This document shows positions 1 to 11,547 of a stretch of DNA of 64,000 nucleotides, piece by piece. A program made the position numbers and the translations under genes. Position 1 is the first letter of the stretch. Every line of letters begins with the position of its first letter. The notes under the pieces were generated by a model. The model saw only the letters and a program-made list of their open reading frames with translations, ran no database searches and was not told the DNA's origin. This DNA is from Volvox africanus (Eukaryota; Chlorophyta; Chlorophyceae; Chlamydomonadales; Volvocaceae): contig BSDZ01000013.1 of NCBI GenBank assembly GCA_030268105.1, forward strand, positions 4,554,501 to 4,618,500. Reading direction: 5' to 3'.

Positions 1-2258
1 TGCCCGTCCTGCCAAGGTTAGGGCTGCCGCCCGTCGGCCCAAGGTTAGCGCTGCCGCCCATCGGCCCAAGGTTAGCACTGCCGTCCGTCCAGCCAAGGTT
101 AGCGCTGCCGCCCGTCGGCCCAAGGTTAGCTCTGCCGCCCGTTGGGCCAAGGTTAGCGCTGCCGCCCGTCGGCCCAAGGTTAGCGCTGCCGCCCATCCGG
201 CCAAGGTTTGCGCTGCCGCCCGTCGGGCCAAGGTTAGCGCTGCCGCCCGTCGGCCCAAGGTTAACGCTGCCGCCCGTTGGGCCAAGGTTAGAGCTGCCGC
301 TCGTCGGGCCAAGGTTAGCGCTGCCGCCCGTCCGGCCAAGGTTAGCGCTGCCTCCCGTTGGGCCAAGGTTAGCGCTGCCGCCCGTCCGGCCAAGGTTAGC
401 GCTGCCGCCCATCGGCCAAAGGTTAGCGCTGCCGCCCGTCGGCCCAAGGTTAGCGCTGCCGCCCGTCCGGCCAAGGTTAGCGCTGCCGCCCGTCGGCCCA
501 AGGTTAGCGCTGCCGCCCGTCGGCCCAAGGTTAGCGCTGCCGCCGGTCCGGCCAAGGTTAGCGCTGCCGCCCATCGGCCAAAGGTTAGCGCTGCCGCCCG
601 TCCGGCCAAGGTTAGCGCTGCCGCTCGTCAGCCCAAGGTTAGCACTGCCGCTCGTCGGCCCAAGGTTAGCACCGCCGCCTGTCGGGCCAAGGTTAGCGTT
701 GCAGCGAGTCGGCCCAACGTTAGCTCTGCCGCCTGTCCGGCCGAGGCTAGCGCTACCGCCCGTCAGCCCAAGTTTAGCGCTGCCGCTCGTCCGGCCAAGG
801 TTAGCGCTGCCGCTCGTCAGCCCAAGGTTAGCGCGGCCGCTCGTCAGCCCAAGGTTAGCACTGCCGCTCGTCGGCCCAAGGTTAGCACTGCCGCCAGTCG
901 GGCCAAGGTTAGCGCTGCAGCCCGTCGGTCCAAGGTTAGCGCTGCCGCCCGTCGACCCAAGGTAAGCTCTGCCACCCGTCGGGCCAAAATAAGAGCTGCC
1001 TCCCGTCAGCCCAAGGTTAGCGCTGCCGCCCGTCGGGCCAAGGTTTGCGCTGCCGCCCGTCCGGCCAAGGTTAGCTCTGCCGCCCGTTGGGCCAAGGTTA
1101 GCGCTGCCGCCCGTCGGCCCAAGGTTAACGCTGCCGCCCGTTGGGCCAAGGTTAGAGCTGCCGCTCGTCGGGCCAAGGTTAGCGCTGCCGCATGTCCGGC
1201 CCAAGGTTAGCGCTGCCGCCCGTCCGGCCAAGGTTAGCGCTGCCACCCGTCGGGCCAAGATTAGCGCTGCCGCCGGTGGGGCCAAGGTCAGCACTGCCGC
1301 CCGTCGGGCAAAGGTTAGCGCTGCCGCCTGTCGGGCCAAGGTAAGCGCTGCCGCCCGTCGGGCCAAGGTGAGCGCTGCCGCCCGTCGGCCCAAGGTTAGA
1401 GCTGCCGCCCGTCTGGCCAAGGTTAGCGCTGCCGCCCGTCGGCCCAAGGTTAGCGCTGCCGCCCGTCCGGCCAAGGTAAGCGCTGCCGCCCGTCAGCCCA
1501 AGGTTAGCGCTGCCGCCCGTCCGGCCAAGGTTAGCGCTGCTGCCCGTCCTGCCAAGGTTAGGGCTGCCGCCCGTCGGCCCAAGGTTAGCGCTGCCGCCCA
1601 TCGGCCCAAGGTTAGCACTGCCGTCCGTCCAGCCAAGGTTAGCGCTGCCGCCCGTCGGCCCAAGGTTAGCTCTGCCGCCCGTTGGGCCAAGGTTAGCGCT
1701 GCCGCCCGTCGGCCCAAGGTTAGCGCTGCCGCCCGTCGGCCCAAGGTTTGCGCTGCCGCCCGTCCGGCCAAGGTTAGCTCTGCCGCCCGTTGGGCCAAGG
1801 TTAGCGCTGCCGCCCGTCGGCCCAAGGTTAGCGCTGCCGCCCGTTGGGCCAAGGTTAGAGCTGCCGCCCGTCGGCCCATGGTTAGCGCTGCCGCCCGTCG
1901 GGCCAAGGTTAGAGCTGCCGCCCGTCGGGCCAAGGTTAGCGCTGCCGCCCATCCGGCCAAGGTTAGCGCTGCCGCCCGTCGGGCCAAGGTTAGCGCTGCC
2001 GCCCGTCGGGCCAAGGTTTGCGCTGCCGCCCGTCCGGCCAAGGTTAGCTCTGCCGCCCGTTGGGCCAAGGTTAGCGCTGCCGCCCGTCGGCCCAAGGTTA
2101 GCGCTGCCGCCCGTTGGGCCAAGGTTAGCACTGCCGCCCGTCAGCCCAAGGTTAGCGCTGCGGCCCGTCGGGCCAAGGTTAGAGCTGCCGGCCGTCGGCC
2201 CAAGGTAAGCGCTGCCACCCGTCAGCCCAAGGTTAGCGCTGCCGCCCGTCCGGCCAAG

Positions 2259-2311
2259 GTTAGCTTCCGCCCGTCGGGCCAAGGTTAGCGCTGCCGCCCG
2301 TCCGGCCCAAG
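2259..2311. repeat. Domain A marker: 25-bp unit followed by 28-bp unit
   Basis: The unit at 2259-2283 begins GTTAGCTTCCGCCC and is two bases short of the consensus. The next unit, 2284-2311, has CCGGCCC in its core and is one base long. The 25-bp unit recurs at 4716, 5579, 5686, 6496, 7116, 8872, 10059, 10166, 12599, 13786, 13893, 15298, 15405, 18269, 19565, 21104, 24210, 24317, 25775, 26746 and 26853, giving 22 in all and none further right. Pairs 107 bp apart occur at 5579/5686, 10059/10166, 13786/13893, 15298/15405, 24210/24317 and 26746/26853. The net one-base loss shifts every reading frame at each copy. Confidence 0.9.
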
Positions 2312-2821
2312 GTTAGCGCTGCCGCCCGTCGGCCCAAGGTTAGCGCTGCCGCCCGTCCGGCCAAGGGTAGCGCTGCCGCCCGTCGGGCCAAGGTTAGCCC
2401 TGCCGCAGGTGGGGCCAAGGTTAGAGCTGCCGCCCGTTGGGCCAAGGTTAGCGCTGCCGCCTGTCGGGCCTAGGTAAGCGCTGCCACCCGTCGGGCCAAG
2501 GTTAGCGCTGCCGCGCATCGGCCCAAGGTTACCGCTGCCGCCCGTCCGGCCAAGGTTAGCGCTGCCGCCCGTCGGCCCAAGGTTAGCGCTGCTGCCCGTC
2601 CGGCCAAGGTTAGCGCTGCCTCCCGTTGGGCCAAGGTTAGCTCTGCCGCCCGTCCGGCCAAGGTTAGCGCTGCCGCCAGTCGGCCAAAGGTTAGCGCTGC
2701 CGCCCGTCGGCCCAAGGTTAGCGCTGCCGCCCGTCTGGCCAAGGTAAGCGCTGCCGCCCGTCGGCCCAAGGTTAGCGCTGCCGCCCGTCCGGCCAAGGTT
2801 AGCTCTGCCGCCCGTCGGCCC

Positions 2822-4745
2822 AAGGTTACCGCTGCCGCCCGTCCGGCCAAGGTAAGCGCTGCCGCCCGTCGGCCCAAGGTTAGCGCTGCCGCCCGTCCGG
2901 CCAAGGTTAGCGCTGCTGCCCGTCCTGCCAAGGTTAGGGCTGCCGCCCGTCGGCCCAAGGTTAGCGCTGCCGCCCATCGGCCCAAGGTTAGCACTGCCGT
3001 CCGTCCAGCCAAGGTTAGCGCTGCCGCCCGTCGGCCCAAGGTTAGCTCTGCCGCCCGTTGGGCCAAGGTTAGCGCTGCCGCCCGTCGGCCCAAGGTTAGC
3101 GCTGCCGCCCGTCGGCCCAAGGTTTGCGCTGCCGCCCGTCCGGCCAAGGTTAGCTCTGCCGCCCGTTGGGCCAAGGTTAGCGCTGCCGCCCGTCGGCCCA
3201 AGGTTAGCGCTGCCGCCCGTTGGGCCAAGGTTAGAGCTGCCGCCCGTCGGCCCATGGTTAGCGCTGCCGCCCGTCGGGCCAAGGTTAGAGCTGCCGCCCG
3301 TCGGGCCAAGGTTAGCGCTGCCGCCCATCCGGCCAAGGTTAGCGCTGCCGCCCGTCGGGCCAAGGTTAGCGCTGCCGCCCGTCCGGCCAAGGTTTGCGCT
3401 GCCGCCCGTCCGGCCAAGGTTAGCTCTGCCGCCTGTTGGGCCAAGGTTAGCGCTGCCGCCCGTCGGCCCAAGGTTAGCGCTGCCGCCCGTTGGGCCAAGG
3501 TTAGAGCTGCCGCTCGTCGGGCCAAGGTTAGCGCTGCCGCATGTCCGGCCCAAGGTTAGCGCTGCCGCCCGTCCGGCCAAGGTTAGCGCTGCCGCCCGTC
3601 GGGCCAAGGTTAGCGCTGCCGCCGGTGGGGCCAAGGTTAGCACTGCCGCCCGTCTGGCCAAGGTTAGCGCTGCCGCCTGTCGCGCCTAGGTTAGCGCTGC
3701 CGCCCGTCGGGCCAAGGTGAGCGCTGCCGCCCGTCAGCCCAAGGTTAGCGCTGCCGCCCGTCCGGCCAAGGTTAGCGCTGCCACCCGTCGGCCCAAGGTT
3801 ACCGCTGCCGCCCGTCCGGCCAAGGTTAGCGCTGCCGCCCGTCGGCCCAAGGTTAGCGCTGCCGCCCGTCCAGCCAAGGTTAGCCCTGCCGCCCGTCGGG
3901 CCAAGGTTAGCACTGCCGCCCGTCGGCCCAAGGTTAGCGCTGCCGCCCGTCGGCCAAAGGTTAGCGCTGCCGCGCGTCGGCCCAAGGTTAGCACTGCCGC
4001 CCATCGGGCCAAGGTTAGCACTGCCGTCCGTCCAGCCAAGGTTAGCGCTGCCGCCCGTCGGCCCAAGGTTAGGGCTGCCGCCCGTCCGGCCAAGGTTAGC
4101 GCTGCCGCCTGTCGGCCCAAGGTTAGTGCTGCCGCCCGTCGGGCTAAGGTTAGCGCTGCCGCCCGTCAGCCCAAGGTTAGCGCTGCCGCCCGTTGGGCCA
4201 AGGCTGGAGCCGCCGGCCCTCGGCCCAAGGTAAGTGCTGCCACCCGTCAGCCCAAGGTTAGCGCTGCCGCCCGTCGGGCCAAGGTTAGAGCTGCCGCCCG
4301 TCGGCCCAAGGTAAGCGCTGCCACCTGTCCGCCCAAGGTTAGCGCTGTAGCCCGTCGGCCAAAGGTTAGCTCTGCCGCCCGTCCGGCCAAGGTAAGCGCT
4401 GCCGCCCGTCGGGCCAAGGTTAGAGCTGCCGCCCGTCGGCCCAAGGTAAGTGCTGCCACCCGTCGGCCCAAGGTTAGCGCTGCCGCCCGTCGGCCCAAGG
4501 TTAGCGCTGCCGCCCGTCCGGCCAAGGTTAGCGCTGCCGCCTGTCGGCCCAAGGTTAGCGCTGCCGCCCGTCGGGCCAAGGTTAGCGCTGCCGCCCGTCA
4601 GCCCAAGGTTAGCGCTGCCGCCCGTCGGGCCAAGGTTAGAGCTGCCGGCCGTCGGCCCAAGGTAAGCGCTGCCACCCGTCAGCCCAAGGTTAGCGCTGCC
4701 GCCCGTCCGGCCAAGGTTAGCTTCCGCCCGTCGGGCCAAGGTTAG
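2822..4745. repeat. Duplicated array block, copy 1 (partner 16375-18298)
   Basis: This 1.92-kb stretch matches 16375-18298 at a constant offset of 13,553 bp, including rare variants: the GCCGCATGTCC unit, the GCTGGAGCCGCCGG/GCTGGAGCTGCCGG unit near 4204/17757 and the GCTGTAGCCC unit near 4345/17898. Shared rare variants at a fixed offset indicate a common origin rather than independent decay. Boundaries were judged by eye, and scattered single-base differences exist. Confidence 0.8.
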
Positions 4746-7700
4746 CGCTGCCGCCCGTCCGGCCCAAGGTTAGCGCTGCCGCCCGTCCGGCCAAGGTTAG
4801 CGCTGCCGCCCGTCCGGCCAAGGTTAGCGCTGCCGCCCGTCAGCCCAAGGTTAGCACTGCCGCCCGTCCGGCCAAGGTTAGCGCTGCCGCCCGTCGGCCC
4901 AAGGTTAGCGCTGCCGCCCGTCCGGCCAAGGTTAGCGCTGCCTCCCGTTGGGCCAAGGTTAGCGCTGCCGCCCGTCCGGCCAAGGTTAGCGCTGCCGCCC
5001 GTCGGGCCAAGGTTAGCGCTGCCGCCCGTCGGCCCAAGGTTAAAGCTGCCGCCCGTCTGGCCAAGGTTAGCGCTGCCGCCCGTCGGCCCAAGGTTAGCAC
5101 TGCCGCCCGTCCGGCCAAGGTTAGCTCTGCCGCCCGTCGGCCCAAGGTTACCGCTGCCGCCCGTCCGGCCAAGGTAAGCGCTGCCGCCCGTCGGCCCAAG
5201 GTTAGCGCTGCCGCCCGTCCGGCCAAGGTTAGCGCTGCTGCCCGTCCTGCCAAGGTTAGGGCTGCCGCCCGTCGGCCCAAGGTTAGCGCTGCCGCCCATC
5301 GGCCCAAGGTTAGCACTGCCGTCCGTCCAGCCAAGGTTAGCGCTGCCGCCCGTCGGCCCAAGGTTAGCGCTGCCGCCCGTCCGGCCAAGGTTAGCGCTGC
5401 CGCCTGTCGGCCCAAGGTTAGCGCTGCCGCCCGTCGGGCCAAGGTTAGCGCTGCCGTCCGTCAGCCCAAGGTTAGCGCTGCGGCCCGTCGGGCCAAGGTT
5501 AGAGCTGCCGGCCGTCGGCCCAAGGTAAGCGCTGCCACCCGTCAGCCCAAGGTTAGCGCTGCCGCCCGTCCGGCCAAGGTTAGCTTCCGCCCGTCGGGCC
5601 AAGGTTAGCGCTGCCGCCCGTCCGGCCCAAGGTTAGCGCTGCCGCCCGTCGGCCCAAGGTTAGCGCTGCCGCCCGTCCGGCCAAGGTTAGCTTCCGCCCG
5701 TCGGGCCAAGGTTAGCGCTGCCGCCCGTCCGGCCCAAGGTTAGCGCTGCCGCCCGTCGGCCAAAGGTTAGCGCTGCCGCCCGTCCGGCCAGGGGTAGCGC
5801 TGCCGCCTGTCGGGCCAAGGTTAGCCCTGCCGCAGGTGGGGCCAAGGTTAGAGCTGCCGCCCGTTGGGCCAAGGTTAGCGCTGCCGCCTGTCGGGCCAAG
5901 GTTAGCGTTGCCACCCGTCGGGCCAAGGTTAGCGCTGCCGCCCGTCAGCCCAAGGTAAGCACTGCCGCCCGTCCGGCCAACGTTAGCGCTGCCGCGCATC
6001 GGCCCAAGGTTACCGCTGCCGCCCGTCCGGCCAAGGTTAGCGCTGCCGCCCGTCGGCCCAAGGTTAGCGCTGCCGCCCGTCCGGCCAAGGTTAGCGCTGC
6101 CTCCCGTTGGGCCAAGGTTAGCGCTGCCGCCCGTCCGGCCAAGGTTAGCGCTGCCGCCCGTCGGCCCAAGGTTAGCACTGCCGTCCGTCCAGCCAAGGTT
6201 AGCGCTGCCGCCCGTCGGCCCAAGGTTAGCGCTGCCGCCCGTCCGGCCAAGGTTAGCGCTGCCGCCTGTCGGCCCAAGGTTAGCGCTGCCGCCCGTCGGG
6301 CCAAGGTTAGCGCTGCCGTCCGTCAGCCCAAGGTTAGCGCTGCGGCCCGTCGGGCCAAGGTTAGAGCTGCCGGCCGTCGGCCCAAGGTAAGCGCTGCCAC
6401 CCGTCAGCCCAAGGTTAGCGCTGCCGCCCGTCCGGCCCAAGGTTAGCGCTGCCGCCCGTCGGCCCAAGGTTAGCGCTGCCGCCCGTCCGGCCAAGGTTAG
6501 CTTCCGCCCGTCGGGCCAAGGTTAGCGCTGCCGCCCGTCCGGCCCAAGGTTAGCGCTGCCGCCCGTCGGCCCAAGGTTAGCGCTGCCGCCCGTCCGGCCA
6601 GGGGTAGCGCTGCCGCCCGTCGGGCCAAGGTTAGCCCTGCCGCAGGTGGGGCCAAGGTTAGAGCTGCCGCCCGTTGGGCCAAGGTTAGCGCTGCCGCCTG
6701 TCAGGCCTAGGTTAGCGCTGCCACCCGTCGGGCCAAGGTTAGCTCTGCCGCCCGTCAGCCCAAGGTAAGCACTGCCGCCCGTCCGGCCAAGGTTAGCGCT
6801 GCCGCGCATCGGCCCAAGGTTACCGCTGCCGCCCGTCCGGCCAAGGTTAGCGCTGCCGCCCGTCGGCCCAAGGTTAGCGCTGCCGCCCGTCCGGCCAAGG
6901 TTAGCGCTGCCTCCCGTTGGGCCAAGGTTAGCGCTGCCGCCCATCCGGCCAAGGTTAGCGCTGCCGCCCGTCTGGCCAAGGTTAGCGCTGCCGCCCGTCG
7001 GCCCAAGATGAGCGCTGCCGCCCGTCGGCCCAAGGTTAGCGCTGCCGCCCGTCGGCCCATGGTTAGCGCTGCCGCCCGTCGGGCCAAGGTTAGCGCTGCC
7101 GCCCGTCCGGCCAAGGTTAGCTTCCGCCCGTCGGGCCAAGGTTAGAGCTGCCGCTCGTCCGGCCCAAGGTTAGCGCTGCCGCCCGTCGGCCCAAGGTTAG
7201 CGCTGCCGCCCGTCCGGCCAGGGGTAGCGCTGCCGCCCGTCGGGCCAAGGTTAGCCCTGCCGCAGGTGGGGCCAAGGTTAGAGCTGCCGCCCGTTGGGCC
7301 AAGGTTAGCGCGGCCGCCTGTCGGGCCTAGGTTAGCGCTGCCACCCGTCGGGCCAAGGTTAGCGCTGCCGCCCGTCAGCCCAAGGTAAGCACTGCCGCCC
7401 GTCCGGCCAAGGTTAGCGCTGCCGCGCATCGGCCCAAGGTTAGCGCTGCCGCCCGTCCGGCCAAGGTTAGCGCTGCCTCCCGTTGGGCCAAGGTTAGCGC
7501 TGCCGCCCGTCCGGCCAAGGTTAGCGCTGCCGCCCGTCTGGCCAAGGTTAGCGCTGCCGCCCGTCGGCCCAAGATGAGCGCTGCCGCCCGTCGGCCCAAG
7601 GTTAGCGCTGCCGCCCGTCGGCCCATGGTTAGCGCTGCCGCCCGTCGGGCCAAGGTTAGAGCTGCCGCCCGTCGGGCCAAGGTTAGCGCTTCCGCCCGTC

Positions 7701-7820
7701 CGGCCAAGGTTAGCGCTGCCGCCCGTCGGGCCAAGGTTAGCGCTGCCGCCCGTCCGGCCAAGGTTTGCGCTGCCACCCGTCGGCCCAAGGTAAGCGCTGC
7801 CGCCCGTCCGGCCAAGGGTA

Positions 7821-10800
7821 GCGCTGCCGCCCGTCCGGCCAAGGTTAGCACTGCCGCCCGTCGGCCCAACGTTAGCGCTGCCGCCCGTCGGCCCAAGGTT
7901 AGCGCTGCGGCCCCCGTCGGCCCAAGGTTAGCGCTGCCGCCCGTCCGGCCAAGGTTAGCGCTGCCGCCCGTCGGCCCAAGGTTAGCGCTGCCGCCCATTG
8001 AGCCAAGGTTAGCGCTGCCGTCCGTTCGGCCAAGGTTAGCGTTGCCGCCCGTCGGCCCAAGGTTAGCGCTGCCGCCCGTCCGGCCAAGGTTAGCACTGCC
8101 GCCCGTCCGGCCAAGGTTAGCGCTACCGCCCTTTACGCCAAGCTTAGTGCTACCACCCGTCGGCCCAAGGTTAGTGCTGCCGCCCGTCCGGTTAAGGTTA
8201 GAGCTGCCGCCCGTCGGCCCAAGGTTAGCGCTGCCGCCCGTCGGCCCAAGGTTAGTGCTGCCGCCCGTTGGGCCAAGGTTAGTACTGCCGCCCGTCGGGC
8301 TAAGGTTAGCGCTGCCGCCCGTCCGGCCAAGGTTAGAGCTGCCGCCCGTCGGCCCAAGGTTAGCGCTGCCGCCCGTCGGGCCAAGGTTAGTGCTGCCGCC
8401 CGTCGGGCCAAGGTTAGCGCTGCCGCCCGTCCGGCCAAGGTTAGAGCTGCCGCCCGTCGGCCCAAGGTTAGCGCTGCCGCCCGTCGGCCCAAAGTTAGCA
8501 CTGCCGCCCGTTGGGCCAAGGTTAGCGCTACCACCCGTCCGGCCGAGGTTAGCGCTACCACCCGTCGGCCCAAGGTTAGCGCTGCCGCTCGTCGGCCCAA
8601 GGTTAGCACTGCCGCCCGTCGGGCCAAGGTTAGCGCTGCAGCCCGTCGGTCCGAGGTTAGCGCTGCCGCCCGTCCGGCCAAGGTTAGCGCTGCCGCCTGT
8701 CGGCCCAAGGTTAGCGCTGCCGCCCGTCGGGCCAAGGTTAGCGCTGCCGCCCGTCAGCCCAAGGTTAGCGCTGCGGCCCGTCGGGCCAAGGTTAGAGCTG
8801 CCGGCCGTCGGCCCAAGGTAAGCGCTGCCACCCGTCAGCCCAAGGTTAGCGCTGCCGCCCGTCCGGCCAAGGTTAGCTTCCGCCCGTCGGGCCAAGGTTA
8901 GCGCTGCCGCCCGTCCGGCCCAAGGTTAGCGCTGCCGCCCGTCGGCCCAAGGTTAGCGCTGCCGCCCGTCCGGCCAAGGGTAGCGCTGCCGCCCGTCGGG
9001 CCAAGGTTAGCCCTGCCGCAGGTGGGGCCAAGGTTAGAGCTGCCGCCCGTTGGGCCAAGGTTAGCGCTGCCGCCTGTCGGGCCTAGGTTAGCGCTGCCAC
9101 CCGTCGGGCCAAGGTTAGCGCTGCCGCCCGTCAGCCCAAGGTTAGCACTGCCGCCCGTCCGGCCAAGGTTAGCGCTGCCGCGCATCGGCCCAAGGTTACC
9201 GCTGCCGCCCGTCCGGCCAAGGTTAGCGCTGCCGCCCGTCGGCCCAAGGTAAGCGCTGCCGCCCGTCGGCCCAAGGTAAGCGCTGCCGCCCGTCCGGCCA
9301 AGGTTAGCGCTGCCTCCCGTTGGGCCAAGGTTAGCGCTGCCGCCCGTCCGGCCAAGGTTAGCGCTGCCGCCCGTCGGGCCAAGGTTAGCGCTGCCGCCCG
9401 TCGGCCCAAGGTTAGCGCTGCCGCCCGTCTGGCCAAGGTTAGCGCTGCCGCCCGTCGGCCCAAGGTAAGCGCTGCCGCCCGTCGGCCCAAGGTTAGCGCT
9501 GCCGCCCGTCGGCCCATGGTAAGCGCTGCCGCCCGTCGGGCCAAGGTTAGAGCTGCCGCCCGTCGGGCCAAGGTTAGCGCTGCCGCCCGTCCGGCCAAGG
9601 TTAGCGCTGCCGCCCGTCGGGCCAAGGTTAGCGCTGCCGCCCGTCCGGCCAAGGTTAGCGCTGCCACCCGTCGGCCCAAGGTAAGCGCTGCCGCCCGTCC
9701 GGCCAAGGTTAGCGCTGCTGCCCGTCCTGCCAAGGTTAGGGCTGCCGCCCGTCGGCCCAAGGTTAGCGCTGCCGCCCATCGGCCCAAGGTTAGCACTGCC
9801 GTCCGTCCAGCCAAGGTTAGCGCTGCCGCCCGTTGGCCCAAGGTTAGCGCTGCCGCCCGTCCGGCCAAGGTTAGCGCTGCCGCCTGTCGGCCCAAGGTTA
9901 GCGCTGCCGCCCGTCGGGCCAAGGTTAGCGCTGCCGCCCGTCAGCCCAAGATTAGCGCTGCGGCCCGTCGGGCCAAGGTTAGAGCTGCCGGCCGTCGGCC
10001 CAAGGTAAGCGCTGCCACCCGTCAGCCCAAGGTTAGCGCTGCCGCCCGTCCGGCCAAGGTTAGCTTCCGCCCGTCGGGCCAAGGTTAGCGCTGCCGCCCG
10101 TCCGGCCCAAGGTTAGCGCTGCCGCCCGTCGGCCCAAGGTTAGCGCTGCCGCCCGTCCGGCCAAGGTTAGCTTCCGCCCGTCGGGCCAAGGTTAGCGCTG
10201 CCGCCCGTCCGGCCCAAGGTTAGCGCTGCCGCCCGTCCGGCCAAAGGTAGCGCTGCCGCCCGTCGGGCCAAGGTTAGCCCTGCCGCAGGTGGGGCCAAGG
10301 TTAGAGCTGCCGCCCGTTGGGCCAAGGTGAGCGCTGCCGCCTGTCGGGCCTAGGTTAGCGCTGCCACCCGTCGGGCCAAGGTTAGCGCTGCCGCCCGTCA
10401 GCCCAAGGTTAGCACTGCCGCCCGTCCGGCCAAGGTTAGCGCTGCCGCGCATCGGCCCAAGGTTAGAGCTGCCGCCCGTCCGGCCAAGGTTAGCGCTGCC
10501 ACCCGTCGGCCCAAGGTTAGCGCTGCCGCCCGTCCGGCCAAGGTTAGCGCTGCCTCCCGTTGGGCCAAGGTTAGCGCTGCCGCCCGTCCGGCCAAGGTTA
10601 GCGCTGCCGCCCGTCTGGCCAAGGTTAGCGCTGCCGCCCGTCGGCCCAAGGGTAGCCCTGCCGCCCGTCGGCCCATGGTTAGCGCTGCCGCCCGTCGGGC
10701 CAAGGTTAGAGCTGCCGCCCGTCGGGCCAAGGTTAGAGCTGCCGCCCGTCCGGCCAAGGTTAGCGCTGCCGCCCGTCGGGCCAAGGTTAGCGCTGCCGCC

Positions 10801-11519
10801 CGTCCGGCCAAGGTTAGCGCTGCCACCCGTCGGCCCAAGGTTAGCGCTGCCGCCCGTCCGGCCAAGGGTAGCGCTGCCGCCCGTCCGGCCAAGGTTAGCA
10901 CTGCCGCCCGTCGGCCCAACGTTAGCGCTGCCGCCCGTCGGCCCAAGGTTAGCGCTGCGGCCCCCGTCGGCCCAAGGTTAGCGCTGCCGCCCGTCCGGCC
11001 AAGGTTAGCGCTGCCGCCCGTCGGCCCAAGGTTAGCGCTGCCGCCCATTGAGCCAAGGTTAGCGCTGCCGTCCGTCCGGCCAAGGTTAGCGTTGCTGCCC
11101 GTCGGCCCAAGGTTAGCGCTGCCGCCCGTCGGGCCAAGGTTAGCGCTGCCGCCCGTCCGGCCAAGGTTAGCGCTGCCGCCCGTCGGCCCAAGGTTAGCGC
11201 TGCCGCCCGTCCGGCCAAGGTTAGCGCTGCTGCCCGTCCTGCCAAGGTTAGGGCTGCCGCCCGTCGGCCCAAGGTTAGCGCTGCCGCCCATCGGCCCAAG
11301 GTTAGCACTGCCGTCCGTCCAGCCAAGGTTAGCGCTGCCGCCCGTTGGCCTAAGGTTAGCGCTGCCGCCCGTCCGGCCAAGGTTAGCGCTGCCGCCTGTC
11401 GGCCCAAGGTTAGCGCTGCCGCCCGTCGGGCCAAGGTTAGCGCTGCCGCCCGTCAGCCCAAGGTTAGCGCTGCGGCCCGTCGGGCCAAGGTTAGAGCTGC
11501 CGGCCGTCGGCCCAAGGTT
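7821..11519. repeat. 3,727-bp array duplication, copy 1
   Basis: This block matches 11548-15246 at a constant offset of 3,727 bp (138 units plus 1 bp). It includes the HindIII-type unit written with TTTACGCC at 8131-8145, a GCGGCCCCCGTCGG unit at about 7908, and the 25-bp markers at 8872, 10059 and 10166. Only scattered base differences were noticed, for example near 8494/12221 and 9964/13691. The +1 in the offset comes from the length-variant units inside the block. Confidence 0.85.
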
Positions 11520-11547
11520 AGCGCTGCCGCCCGTCGGCCCAAGGTTA